From: a bacterium
Lineage (GTDB): Bacteria; Patescibacteriota; Saccharimonadia; Saccharimonadales; UBA4665
Length of the DNA: 64,000 nucleotides
Assembly (NCBI GenBank): GCA_021848145.1
Contig: JAJZMX010000004.1
Coordinates: forward strand, 248,001-312,000
Direction: 5' to 3'
The notes below the pieces were generated by a model. The model had not been told where the DNA came from and searched no databases. It saw nothing but the letters and a program-made list of their open reading frames with translations. Each line of letters starts with the position of its first letter. Position 1 is the first letter of the stretch. The translations under genes were made by a program, and so were the position numbers. Shown here one piece after another: positions 1-7,672 of this stretch.

Positions 1-346
1 CGTCAAATTTAACCGGATTTGTTTTTGGAACTATCCGGCTGGCCTCTTCTACCGAATAACGCTTTTCCGTATCTATAAGGGTTTGCTTTTCCCGGTATGT
101 CTTTGATCGACGTTCTAGGCGGGACCTAGTCGGTTTAGCCACTGGCTTCCCAGCTTTAGCCTCCTCTTTATCCTTTGTTTGCTTGCGTTCTTCTTTAGCC
201 TGTTTGGCTTCAACTTCTTTGAGTGATTTGGCACTGCGCTTACCAGCTTTGGCGGTTACTTCTTTCTTATCTTCATCTGCCTTAGTTTCTACCGGCTGGG
301 TACTTAATTTCTTATCTTTATCGTCTATTGCCTTATTATCGGCCAT
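1..346 (-). CDS. rplA: Ribosomal protein L1, 5' part only
   Basis: This is the start of the gene for 50S protein L1, which builds the L1 stalk and in many bacteria represses its own mRNA. The first 115 codons are in the window and the rest lies beyond the left edge. The ATG is at 346, with AGGAT upstream as a weak ribosome site. Residues 1 to about 90 form a highly charged Lys/Glu/Ala-rich extension absent from ordinary L1. Normal L1 sequence then begins (KRYSVEEASRIV...NPVKFD). It follows rplK by 73 bases in the usual rplK-rplA order. Identity rests on this short L1 N-terminal motif plus the order, so it is good but not complete. Confidence 0.85.
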   Translation of the reverse strand, partial: MADNKAIDDKDKKLSTQPVETKADEDKKEVTAKAGKRSAKSLKEVEAKQAKEERKQTKDKEEAKAGKPVAKPTRSRLERRSKTYREKQTLIDTEKRYSVEEASRIVPKTNPVKFD

Positions 347-419
347 ATTTATCCTTTCGTGGTATTAGCGGCTATAAATTGCCTCCCACAATTATTAATT
401 ACTACCTTTTAGTTAAGCT

Positions 420-854
420 TTATGCACTCTCAACTTCAACGCCCATGCTTCTTGCAGTTCCAGCAACCATTTTCTTAACGGAATCAATGTCATCAGTGTT
501 CATATCTTTTGCCTTATCTTCAGCAATCTTAGTAAGATCTGCTTGGCTTAACTTTTTGCTTAACTTCTCACTATTAGGACGTCCTGAACCTTTAGGGATC
601 TTAAGAGCGGCCTTAATTCTTTCGTCTGTTGGCGTAGTAACAACCCTAAAGTCCATAGTCCTGTCTTCGTAAATAGTAATGTGAACTGTTAGTTCCGATC
701 CTTGCATGTCCTTAGTCTGGTCATTGAAGGGATTAATGAAATCCATCATGTTAACACCGTACTGACCTAGGGTGCTTCCAACTGGTGGTGCCGGGCTCGC
801 CTGTCCTGCTCGTATTTTCATTTTCAAATTAGCTCTAACGGCTTTGTCTGCCAT
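420..854 (-). CDS. rplK: Ribosomal protein L11
   Basis: This is 50S protein L11, which binds 23S rRNA at the GTPase-associated centre together with L10. It has 144 residues, the usual length. The N-terminal motif KMKIRAGQASPAPPVGSTLG and the C-terminal rRNA-binding domain ending in VKKMVAGTARSMGVEVE are typical. A clear Shine-Dalgarno (AAGGAG) lies 6 bases before the ATG. It is first in the rplK-rplA unit and has a long leader (855-1163) carrying two dyads. Confidence 0.97.
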   Translation of the reverse strand: MADKAVRANLKMKIRAGQASPAPPVGSTLGQYGVNMMDFINPFNDQTKDMQGSELTVHITIYEDRTMDFRVVTTPTDERIKAALKIPKGSGRPNSEKLSKKLSQADLTKIAEDKAKDMNTDDIDSVKKMVAGTARSMGVEVESA

Positions 855-1163
855 ATTTACTCCTTAAGTGTTTGGGTACCTAATAAAGATATCCTAGTGC
901 GTAACCGCTCAATTTTACTAAATACTACCTCTGTTGTCCAGAGTGTAGGCTTGAGCGTAAGATTTTTGCTAACATATCTGAGTATTCTTTAAAATTCGTT
1001 CTTCGGTTTTAGCTCGGTTAGGTTTGAAACGGCAATAATGGAGTCGGGAAACTAATAATTAGAATTTAACCTAAGGTTGAATTATTATATTGAGTAGTAC
1101 TATCACTTTCATACATGAAAGTATAGCCTACAATATTCAAGCTCGTGTTGCAAGAATGCTTGT
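855..1163 (-). promoter_or_regulatory. Leader region between nusG and rplK
   Basis: These 309 bases contain no convincing ORF or known RNA gene. On the minus strand they hold a TATAAT at 1084-1089 with no good -35, and a TATACT at 1120-1125. Two dyads are visible. One spans 1100-1126 (arms CTATcACTTTCAT and ATGAAAGTATAG). The other spans 1063-1083 (arms AATTTAACCT and AGGTTGAATT, one mismatch). A promoter plus an mRNA leader for rplK-rplA is the simplest reading; autogenous control by L1 is known elsewhere, but I could not identify its binding structure here. Confidence 0.5.
1100..1126 (-). promoter_or_regulatory. Hairpin/dyad downstream of nusG
   Basis: There is a 12-base-pair inverted repeat with one bulged base (CTATcACTTTCAT / ATGAAAGTATAG) and almost no spacer, so in RNA it would form a stem with a 4-base loop. 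No U-tract follows on the minus strand, so it is not a standard terminator. It overlaps possible -10 boxes for rplK, which fits either a protein operator or an RNA leader element. Confidence 0.45.
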
Positions 1164-1718
1164 CTAGACGCGTTTCACCTGTAGGCTATCTAGCTCTACA
1201 GGGGTTTCTCGGCCAAACATATTAACTAGTACTTTAAGCTTGCCTTTTTGGGCGTCAATTTCGTTAATGCTTCCATCGAAGCCCTTGAATGGCCCATCGA
1301 TAATGTTTACAACTTCACCTATGTTGTAATCGATCTTATGTTTAGGTTGTTCTAGGCCCATTCGTTTCTGGATCTTTTCTATTTCTTCCTTTTCGATCGG
1401 TGTTGGGTCAGTGCCACTACCGACAAAACCAGTTACACTTGGAGTATTACGGACTATATACCAGGCATCTTCACTTAACTTCATTTGAACAAGCACATAA
1501 CCTTGGAAGATCCTCTTTTCAACTACTCGCCTTTTGCCGTTTTTTATTTCAATCATCTTTTCCTTTGGAACAAGCACTTCAAATATCTTATCTCCCATGT
1601 CCAGACTATCTGCGCGTTGGCGGATACTTTCGGCAACTTTTTCTTCGTAACCGCTGTAGGTGTGAATTGCATACCAGCGCTTACTGGTGTCATAGCGTTT
1701 GTTGGTCGTTACTGCCAT
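1164..1718 (-). CDS. nusG: Transcription termination/antitermination factor NusG
   Basis: NusG binds RNA polymerase and couples it to Rho or to the ribosome. It has 184 residues. The NGN domain starts RWYAIHTYSGYEEKVAESI (about residues 15-33). The KOW domain lies near residues 127-184 (IGEVVNIIDGPFKGFDGSI...). It sits 13 bases downstream of secE, the universal secE-nusG order, so both are on one transcript. Confidence 0.97.
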   Translation of the reverse strand: MAVTTNKRYDTSKRWYAIHTYSGYEEKVAESIRQRADSLDMGDKIFEVLVPKEKMIEIKNGKRRVVEKRIFQGYVLVQMKLSEDAWYIVRNTPSVTGFVGSGTDPTPIEKEEIEKIQKRMGLEQPKHKIDYNIGEVVNIIDGPFKGFDGSINEIDAQKGKLKVLVNMFGRETPVELDSLQVKRV

Positions 1719-1731
1719 AGCTATCTCCTAT

Positions 1732-2136
1732 TTACTTCTTTCCTAAAATTATTAGCCTGAATAAGTGGCTCAAGCCATAGTCTAGGCTTGCTACTAAAGC
1801 TCCGAAGACTACAGCAAAACCTAGAACAGCTACTGTTAAACGGCGACTCTCGTTCCAGTTTGGCCAAGTTACAAGCTTAATCTCACGCCAGCTACTGCGC
1901 AAGTACTCTGGCCATAATATTCGACCAATAAATTTGAGCACCTTGCCGATTATCCTAAAAACCTTATATTTGTTTAAAAATTTGCCTAGTTTTTTAAAAG
2001 GGCTAAAAGACCAAGCAAAAGCTTTTTTTAGTCTTTTAAAGCGTACTTTTTTAACTGGCTTCTCTTCCTTGGATGCCTCTACACGTTCTCGTACAGTTTG
2101 TGCTGGACGTAGTTTTCTTTTTGGCTTATCTGCCAT
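1732..2136 (-). CDS. secE: Preprotein translocase subunit SecE
   Basis: This is the small membrane subunit of the SecYEG channel. It has 134 residues; the first 75 or so are a basic extension (KPKRKLRPAQTVRERVE...) before the conserved SecE amphipathic helix (REIKLVTWPNWNESRR) and a single C-terminal membrane span (TVAVLGFAVVFGALVASLDYGL). A GGAGA sequence lies about 7 bases upstream of the ATG. A terminator-like hairpin ends only 20 bases before the start, so that hairpin may attenuate secE-nusG. Confidence 0.93.
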   Translation of the reverse strand: MADKPKRKLRPAQTVRERVEASKEEKPVKKVRFKRLKKAFAWSFSPFKKLGKFLNKYKVFRIIGKVLKFIGRILWPEYLRSSWREIKLVTWPNWNESRRLTVAVLGFAVVFGALVASLDYGLSHLFRLIILGKK

Positions 2137-2156
2137 CTGGTCTATTTCTCCAAATT

Positions 2157-2185
2157 AAAAAACCTACAATCACTATAATTGTAGG
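2157..2185 (-). terminator. Intrinsic terminator or attenuator before secE
   Basis: On the minus strand an 8-bp stem (CCTACAAT / ATTGTAGG) with a 7-base loop is followed directly by TTTTTT. This is a standard rho-independent shape. It could end the lipoprotein transcript. Because secE begins 20 bases further on and possible promoters lie upstream of the hairpin (TATAAT at 2215-2220; TTGACT...TATAGT overlapping the stem), it may instead act as an attenuator of secE-nusG. Confidence 0.7.
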
Positions 2186-2276
2186 CGAATAAAGTCAAGT
2201 GTAGCATTCAATACATTATAGTTCAAGCATTTTGCACTTACTCACTACATCGTGGACACTTCGGCTGTTGGAATAG

Positions 2277-2777
2277 TTATGCCTGTGTGTGGTTTTGCGC
2301 TGATACTTGTACGCAAATTAGACCAATAAAATTTGTTGGTCCATCGATTTCGGCAGCGGTCTGGTTTTTATACTCTGCTTGCCACGTAACACAGGTATAA
2401 TCTGGGTTAATATTGGGCACATTGACTATTATGCCAGCCTCTTGTAGCATACTGGCGGTCATTGATCGTTGACAGGTAGCTAGACCGAATCGGGCATTAG
2501 CTTTAATCTCTTGTGCTGTTTGATGAAAGTATGTACTAATAGTTACTGCTGCATTAGTAAGGCCTGCCTCCTTCAGTGTTTTTGGTGAAGTGTCCATCGT
2601 GCAACTAAAGACCTCACCAGGTTTGGCGAGCGGAGGCAAACTTGAATTAGTACTAGTATTTATTGGGCTAACAGGCGTGTTTTCACTCTTCGTGTTTGAA
2701 CAAGCGCTAATTAATAATGCAGACATTAACCCCGCTCCAGCAACGCTAGCTACCTTTCTACCAACAAATTCGAACAT
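2277..2777 (-). CDS. Putative lipoprotein of unknown function
   Basis: The 166-residue product starts with a basic/hydrophobic signal (residues 1-25) ending in a lipobox-like ISAC with Cys26, so lipid-anchored export is likely. A Ser/Thr/Asn/Pro-rich linker follows to about residue 52. The rest is a small domain with Cys residues in FSCTMD, LATCQRS, YTCVTW and GLICVQV, which could pair as disulfides outside the cell. I recognise no family. Its own promoter (2788-2816) predicts a leaderless start, and it is divergent from the HIT gene. Confidence 0.7.
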   Translation of the reverse strand: MFEFVGRKVASVAGAGLMSALLISACSNTKSENTPVSPINTSTNSSLPPLAKPGEVFSCTMDTSPKTLKEAGLTNAAVTISTYFHQTAQEIKANARFGLATCQRSMTASMLQEAGIIVNVPNINPDYTCVTWQAEYKNQTAAEIDGPTNFIGLICVQVSAQNHTQA

Positions 2778-2787
2778 TTAAGATAAT

Positions 2788-2816
2788 AAGATAGAATAAA
2801 CACGAGAAGTAGTCAA
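2788..2816 (-). promoter_or_regulatory. Promoter of the lipoprotein gene
   Basis: TTGACT, 17 bases, TATCTT on the minus strand. Only 10 bases separate the -10 box from the ATG at 2777, so the predicted 5' leader is about 3 bases. Confidence 0.65.
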
Positions 2817-2836
2817 ATAATTTATTCATTTTAGTT

Positions 2837-2866
2837 TTGATTGTGTATTTGTCGTAGTTATATAAT
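2837..2866 (+). promoter_or_regulatory. Promoter of the HIT-GT2 unit
   Basis: TTGATT, 18 bases, TATAAT. The -10 box ends 12 bases before ATG 2879, so the transcript would begin about 6 bases before the start codon with no room for a Shine-Dalgarno. It is back to back with the lipoprotein promoter. Confidence 0.65.
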
Positions 2867-2878
2867 GAGTTGTGGAAA

Positions 2879-3310
2879 ATGTATAGAAACAGAAAATTAA
2901 CCAAGGCGTATAAGCCTTCCGCCAGTCGTAAAGTTCATTATGCTTCGTCATCTAATTGTCCTTTTTGTAAAAAAGGCCAGGTTAAAGTCATTGAATCCGG
3001 AAAAGACTTTAGGATAGTTAAGAACACCTATGGTTATAGTTACTGGGAATTTATGGATGTGGTTGACCATCTAATGATTGTTCCTAAAAGGCATGTTGAA
3101 AATATGAGCGACTTTAGTGATAAGGAATGCGCAGAGGTAGTTAGATTTATGGCAAAGTATGAAAAGCTAGGATATAACGTTTATGCCCGTGAAAAGTATA
3201 ATGTAATTAAGTCAGTTCCCCATCAACATACCCATCTGATTAAAACTACGAATAAAAAGTCTTCTTTTTTCATATACATTAGGAGACCGTACATTGTGGC
3301 TAAGGTCTAG
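2879..3310 (+). CDS. HIT-family (histidine triad) protein
   Basis: HIT proteins are nucleotide hydrolases or transferases acting on nucleoside phosphoramidates and dinucleotides. The triad PHQHTHLI is near residue 118-125, and a CPFC pair near residue 29 suits the N-terminal metal site seen in some HIT proteins. The central WEFMDVVDHLMIVPKRHV is also HIT-like. The 143-residue length fits. I chose ATG 2879; a TTG at 2870 is in frame but lies around the predicted transcription start. The GT2 gene begins 6 bases after the stop, so they form one operon. The substrate is unknown. Confidence 0.85.
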   Translation: MYRNRKLTKAYKPSASRKVHYASSSNCPFCKKGQVKVIESGKDFRIVKNTYGYSYWEFMDVVDHLMIVPKRHVENMSDFSDKECAEVVRFMAKYEKLGYNVYAREKYNVIKSVPHQHTHLIKTTNKKSSFFIYIRRPYIVAKV

Positions 3311-3316
3311 TCATTC

Positions 3317-4825
3317 ATGCCATTAGTTTTATATATTATTTTAGCCAGCGGTCTGCTTGATGTTTTTCTAAATTTTAGCTTGTTTTGGAAGGCTAGGCGT
3401 TATCTTGGAGTCTTGCTTCTTAGTATTGTGACTATATCTACTCTTATGTTATTAATTTTATATTTTAATAAACCTTTTGCTTACGTTGTTGTCTTTGTCT
3501 CGGTATATAGGGTTTTTAACTTGTATAGAGGTATTCATAGTAAGATTCAAATTGAGCATTTAAGACGAATATCTCTTAACAGCTCATTTAGGTTATGGTT
3601 AGCGCAAATATTTATAGCGTTTATATGGCTATGCTTTATATCGGTTAAAGTTTTAACTAATGCTGGATGGGAGATACTTGCAAGCCTCAATTTATTAGTT
3701 GGCCTTGTCGTGTATGTATCAGTTCTTAGGAACAAGAAAGTCACCCATAAAATTAGTCTTAATACTAACCTTGAAGATTCTAAAGTCCCAACGCTTACGG
3801 TTGCTATACCGGCGAGAAACGAAACGGACACACTTAATGAATGCCTAGAGTCCCTTATATCTAGTGACTACCCAAAGTTAGAAATTTTGGTGTTAGATGA
3901 TCAATCAACGAACCGGCGGACTCCAGAAATAATTAGATCCTTCGCCCACGACGGGGTTGAGTTTATTCCTGGACGAGCTTTTAATTATGAATGGCTAGCT
4001 AAGAACTGGGCCTACCAGCAACTACTAGATGTTGCTAACGGTGATGTTATCCTTTTTTGCGGTGCTGATACTAGGTTCGACAGGGAATCATTACGGTTTT
4101 TGGTATCAGTACTTGAGAACAGAAATAAACAGATCATTTCAATATTGCCCAAGAATGTTATGCCGGGGTCTATCATGCAACGGATTCTTCAACCTTTGCG
4201 TTATTGCTGGGAAATCGCCTTGCCAAGAAGGGTTTTTAATCGTCCGCCTATACTTTCTACGTGCTGGGTTGTACGTAGGGATTTCTTAACCAAGAATGGC
4301 GGTTTTAAGGCTGTAAGTAGACGTGTCTCTCCAGAGAGTTATTTTGCAAAGCTTGCCCTTGCTGAGGATGGGTATAGCTTTTTCCAATACCATAATGTAG
4401 TCAGCAATAAGTTACCTTCAGATCAGTACGAAACAGCTTTAAGACTACGGTATCCGCAGTCGCATCGTCAGCCCGAAACGATAGCTCTAATTACTTTAAG
4501 CGAAACACTAGCAGTTCTAGTGTCTTTTGTGCTGTTACTTGCTTCATTAATCAATGGCAACTGGATAGTTGCTGTTTTAAGTTTTGTTGCGATTATTCTT
4601 TTTAGTTTATGTTTTGGTACGGTCTCTAACATTACTTATGCCAAGAATTCTCTTAGCTCATATTTTATTTGGCCACTTGCGCTGTTTATGGATCTTTGGC
4701 TGTTGCACCTTTCAATGTGGCGTTATGAATTCGGAACAGTGCTATGGAAGGGTCGCAGTATTGCTCCCTCAGTAATGTCGCATGACACTAGCGGGGAGGA
4801 TCCTTTGCTTTACCGAGCTCATTGA
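3317..4825 (+). CDS. Membrane glycosyltransferase, family 2
   Basis: This is a 502-residue multi-pass protein. About five membrane spans lie in residues 1-136. A cytoplasmic GT-A domain follows from about residue 158 (TLTVAIPARNETDTLNECLESL), with the nucleotide-sugar motif LDDQS at 193-197 and a metal-site ADT at 250-252 in place of DxD. Two or three spans follow residue 390. It probably transfers a sugar to a lipid or envelope polymer; acceptor and donor cannot be told. The usual QxxRW motif is not evident (RYPQSHRQ lies near the expected place). Its 3' end overlaps the convergent histidine kinase gene by 38 bases. Confidence 0.85.
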   Translation: MPLVLYIILASGLLDVFLNFSLFWKARRYLGVLLLSIVTISTLMLLILYFNKPFAYVVVFVSVYRVFNLYRGIHSKIQIEHLRRISLNSSFRLWLAQIFIAFIWLCFISVKVLTNAGWEILASLNLLVGLVVYVSVLRNKKVTHKISLNTNLEDSKVPTLTVAIPARNETDTLNECLESLISSDYPKLEILVLDDQSTNRRTPEIIRSFAHDGVEFIPGRAFNYEWLAKNWAYQQLLDVANGDVILFCGADTRFDRESLRFLVSVLENRNKQIISILPKNVMPGSIMQRILQPLRYCWEIALPRRVFNRPPILSTCWVVRRDFLTKNGGFKAVSRRVSPESYFAKLALAEDGYSFFQYHNVVSNKLPSDQYETALRLRYPQSHRQPETIALITLSETLAVLVSFVLLLASLINGNWIVAVLSFVAIILFSLCFGTVSNITYAKNSLSSYFIWPLALFMDLWLLHLSMWRYEFGTVLWKGRSIAPSVMSHDTSGEDPLLYRAH

Positions 4826-5927
4826 TATTTGGAAAGAAGACGTTAAAAGTAGTACCTTTATTTAATTCGCTGTGGTAGGTTATTTTAGCTCCTGTAAGAT
4901 GGGCAAGCTTCATTGTTACATATAGGCCTAAGCCGGTGCCGTTTGACTGTCTGGTTCTAAAGTCTTCTGATCTAAAGAATTTTTCAAAAACATGTTCCTG
5001 GTCGGCCTTGTTAATGCCAATACCTGTATCGCTAACACTAATTTGAACGCCACCCTCTTTTTGTTTAGCTTCGATAGATACATGGCCTTTTTGTGTGTAT
5101 TTAAGAGCGTTTGTTATAAAGTTCTGAAGGATTTCTCGTACGTACAACTTAGAAGACCATAGACGTTCTAAATTAGAGTCTATGTCGGTTTTAAGTTGAA
5201 GACCTCGCGAATCTGCCTGTGCTGAATAGTTGTCAACTAGTTCTTTAATTAGATCATGCACGTTTATTGGTTCTATATCTAGAGTCAACTTTCCTCGTTC
5301 TGCCCGGCTTAAAGTAGATAAGTCATTGATTAGGTCTGCAAGATATAGAATCTGGCTGTGGGCATCGTTAAGGGCTTTTTTAATTGAAGAAAGCTCCCCT
5401 CCTTTATCTAGGATCAATTGTGCGTTTGAGACGTTACCTTCCGCAATTGCAACAGGTGTTCTTAGCTCATGAGACACTACACTTATGAATTCATCTCTTT
5501 CTTCTTCAAGGGATTTTTCTGCTGTGATGTCACGCATCAAAAGAATATACCCCTCTTGGTCTTTGCTTTCTCCATAACCGAGCCTTACTGGAGCTATGCT
5601 TAAATACAAATTTGATTTGCTGCCATCGGAGTATGTTAATAACATGTCTCTGCTAGAAGTTGGTATTTTAGTGCTACCGACAAGTTTTTCAATGTCGACT
5701 GGATGATAGTCTTTGTCTATTGGTTCTAGAACTTTTCCTAACTTGTCGCCTTGTTTAAGGTTGTTGCGGTCTAAGATGTTTAATGCAGCACCATTAAATA
5801 GAACTAGTTTCATGTTATCGTCAACAGCAATTACACCGTCTGCCATGCTGTTGATTAGGCTTGTCATCCTGCTATGAGCAAGGTGTTCGACCGTTATTTC
5901 GGGTGATTCTTTGGCTTTTGAATCCAT
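4788..5927 (-). CDS. Soluble PAS-domain sensor histidine kinase
   Basis: The 379-residue protein has a PAS domain (about 20-135, ending in the ILLMRDITAEKSLEEE linker) and a HisKA dimerisation helix with the phospho-acceptor His153 in FISVVSHELRTPVA. The HATPase domain has an N box (EILQNFITNALKY), G1 (VSDTGIGI), F box (FEKFFRS) and G2 (GTGLGLYV). No membrane segment or signal peptide is visible, so it senses something inside the cell. No response regulator is adjacent. It is the last gene of a minus-strand run after the kinase and ygjP-like genes, 31 bases from the latter. Confidence 0.93.
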   Translation of the reverse strand: MDSKAKESPEITVEHLAHSRMTSLINSMADGVIAVDDNMKLVLFNGAALNILDRNNLKQGDKLGKVLEPIDKDYHPVDIEKLVGSTKIPTSSRDMLLTYSDGSKSNLYLSIAPVRLGYGESKDQEGYILLMRDITAEKSLEEERDEFISVVSHELRTPVAIAEGNVSNAQLILDKGGELSSIKKALNDAHSQILYLADLINDLSTLSRAERGKLTLDIEPINVHDLIKELVDNYSAQADSRGLQLKTDIDSNLERLWSSKLYVREILQNFITNALKYTQKGHVSIEAKQKEGGVQISVSDTGIGINKADQEHVFEKFFRSEDFRTRQSNGTGLGLYVTMKLAHLTGAKITYHSELNKGTTFNVFFPNINELGKAKDPPR

Positions 5928-5958
5928 AAACTATACTTCTAATGTTTATTGTAACTTA

Positions 5959-6675
5959 TTATTGCTGAAGAGCACTAGATATAATGCCGGGATGGTATGA
6001 GTTTAGTTGCTTCTTTAATTGTTTAGCATTCGGCAACATAGACTCTAAAGTTGACCAGAACTCGGGACCGTGGTTTAAGTGTTTTGTGTGGGTTAGTTCA
6101 TGCAAAATTACGTAATCTATTAATTCCCAAGGCATTTGTATTAAAAACAAATTAAGTACAATTAGTTTTTTTTGGTCACAACTTCCCCATCGGCGACTTA
6201 ACCGTTTAATTTTAACTTCACTAACAGGTAATGATTGTTGCTCAGAAATTAAACGTAATCTTTGTGGCAATAAGCTTTCAGCTTGCTTTCTTAGTGCCCT
6301 AATAGCTGTCTGATTGGCTATTTTTTGCACTTCGGAGCTGTCTATAGATAGGCTGGCAGGATAAGTAACTAATACTAAGTTCTTATTAATTCTTCCTCTA
6401 GGATGAATAATGTCTTCATTTGTCTCGTAGTGGATATGATGGGCACGTCCAATAGTATCTCCTTCTTTTAATAACTTTGGCGCAGTTAATTGCGTATCTA
6501 TCCATGGCTGCTTAGATTTAACAAAGTCTAGGCCTGCCTGGTATGGGACCCATGTAGGTATTGAAACCCGAACTATGCCTCCTGGCGCAAGCGTTAATCT
6601 TAGGTGACGGTTTCCCCTACGTTTTACTACGGTGACATCACCTATATTTTCCAGGACAAATGTTTTTGAGGCCAA
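5959..6675 (-). CDS. YgjP-like metallopeptidase (DUF45, WLM/SprT type)
   Basis: This 238-residue protein carries the zinc motif HELTHTKHLNHGPEFW near residues 192-207, with a third ligand expected in the H..GPEFW part. The upstream RWGSCDQKKLIVLN block is diagnostic of the YgjP/DUF45 family. The family resembles zinc proteases of the SprT/WLM group; its biological substrate is not established. The start is TTG at 6675, supported by AGGAAG about 6 bases upstream. It follows the P-loop kinase gene by 28 bases. Confidence 0.88.
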   Translation of the reverse strand: MASKTFVLENIGDVTVVKRRGNRHLRLTLAPGGIVRVSIPTWVPYQAGLDFVKSKQPWIDTQLTAPKLLKEGDTIGRAHHIHYETNEDIIHPRGRINKNLVLVTYPASLSIDSSEVQKIANQTAIRALRKQAESLLPQRLRLISEQQSLPVSEVKIKRLSRRWGSCDQKKLIVLNLFLIQMPWELIDYVILHELTHTKHLNHGPEFWSTLESMLPNAKQLKKQLNSYHPGIISSALQQ

Positions 6676-6703
6676 AGCTTACTTCCTGTTTGGAGTGTTC
6701 TAT

Positions 6704-7366
6704 CTAGCGTATTATTATGTTTCGCCGTTTCATATCTACTCTGCCTGAATTCGGGTTGGGGACTAGGTTAACAAGGCCGGGTTTGGCTAGTTTACTGTTT
6801 ATGTCTTCACCAGTTAATAGGTTCATATCGTGTAGTTTTTTTACAATTGCGGATAATTGGGTTGTAAATACGTGTTTGCCGCTTATAACTACATAATCTT
6901 CTATAGCTGACGGGTTTTGCATGTAAGAGAGTACATTATCGAACATCGTACGATCTATTGATGTTGAATAGCGGTCGTCTGCTTTGCGTCTGTCTCTTCG
7001 TTGCGTTCTTAGAAAAGCGGATTCTACATCGATCTGTAGCCAGACTACTAGAGGCTGGGCGTGGGACTTGCGAGCCATCTCTCTTAAAGAGTGTCTTTGA
7101 GCTGACCTTAGAGCATTGGTGTCATATATGACAGACATACCAGCGCCTAAGAATTCTTGTGTCATATAGTCCATTAACTGCGCTATTACATCATTTTCCT
7201 GTTTGTCATAACGGGGGTGCTCGAATAGTTCGTTTCTAATACGTTCACCCTGAACATGTGCGGCTTGGATATTGCTAGCGAGTTGACGTGCCACATAACT
7301 TTTACCTGAGCCTGGATAACCGTAGAGCATTATCAATAGAGGCTTGGTTGGCACAATTTTACTCAT
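6704..7366 (-). CDS. P-loop kinase of the zeta-toxin/AAA_33 type
   Basis: The 220-residue protein has a Walker A motif GYPGSGKS at 16-23 and the overall pattern of small predicted kinases (IYDTNALRSAQRHSLREMARK; LQIDVESAFLRTQRRDRR). Such proteins phosphorylate small molecules, nucleotides or RNA ends; the substrate here is unknown. It leads a three-gene minus-strand run with the YgjP-like protease and the histidine kinase. An extended -10 (TGCTATAGA) ends 7 bases before the ATG, which predicts a leaderless start. Confidence 0.82.
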   Translation of the reverse strand: MSKIVPTKPLLIMLYGYPGSGKSYVARQLASNIQAAHVQGERIRNELFEHPRYDKQENDVIAQLMDYMTQEFLGAGMSVIYDTNALRSAQRHSLREMARKSHAQPLVVWLQIDVESAFLRTQRRDRRKADDRYSTSIDRTMFDNVLSYMQNPSAIEDYVVISGKHVFTTQLSAIVKKLHDMNLLTGEDINSKLAKPGLVNLVPNPNSGRVDMKRRNIIIR

Positions 7367-7373
7367 TACACTA

Positions 7374-7382
7374 TCTATAGCA
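7374..7382 (-). promoter_or_regulatory. Extended -10 of the P-loop kinase gene
   Basis: TGC-TATAGA on the minus strand, 7 bases from ATG 7366. The -35 is weak (TTTCAA region). A leader of about 0-1 base is predicted. Confidence 0.5.
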
Positions 7383-7511
7383 GAATTTCATCTAATTTGA
7401 AAGCTTTTATAGGGGAATTATAAATAATAAGTTTTGCTCTGATTAATCTAATTTGAGTGTTTATTATCGGATTTCTAAATATAATAGGCTATAGTGATTG
7501 CTATCGAACTT

Positions 7512-7587
7512 AGGGGAGTAGCTCAGTTGGTAGAGCATCGGTCTCCAAAACCGAGGGTCGCAGGTTCGAGTCCTGTCTCCCCTGCCA
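7512..7587 (+). tRNA. tRNA-Trp (anticodon CCA)
   Basis: A complete cloverleaf is visible. The acceptor arm AGGGGAG pairs with CTCCCCT, the discriminator is G and CCA is encoded. The anticodon loop CTCCAAA gives CCA, reading UGG. The T arm contains GGTTCGAGTCC. A TATAAT-like box lies about 30 bases upstream. Confidence 0.97.
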
Positions 7588-7627
7588 CATTGTTTGTCAT
7601 AAGTACTTGCCCAATAGTTTAGTTAGT

Positions 7628-7657
7628 TTGTGTTGCATTTCTTAACTTCGTTATAAT
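7628..7657 (+). promoter_or_regulatory. Promoter of the papain-fold-like gene
   Basis: TTGTGT, 18 bases, TATAAT. The -10 box ends 15 bases before ATG 7673, leaving a leader of about 8 bases with no Shine-Dalgarno. Confidence 0.6.
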
Positions 7658-7672
7658 TTATAAACTTAAGAT

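Noticed and set aside
1400-1760. Two plus-strand ORFs of 106 and 91 codons opposite nusG
   Set aside because: Antisense frames of nusG; Cys/Leu/Phe-rich sequence without family match.
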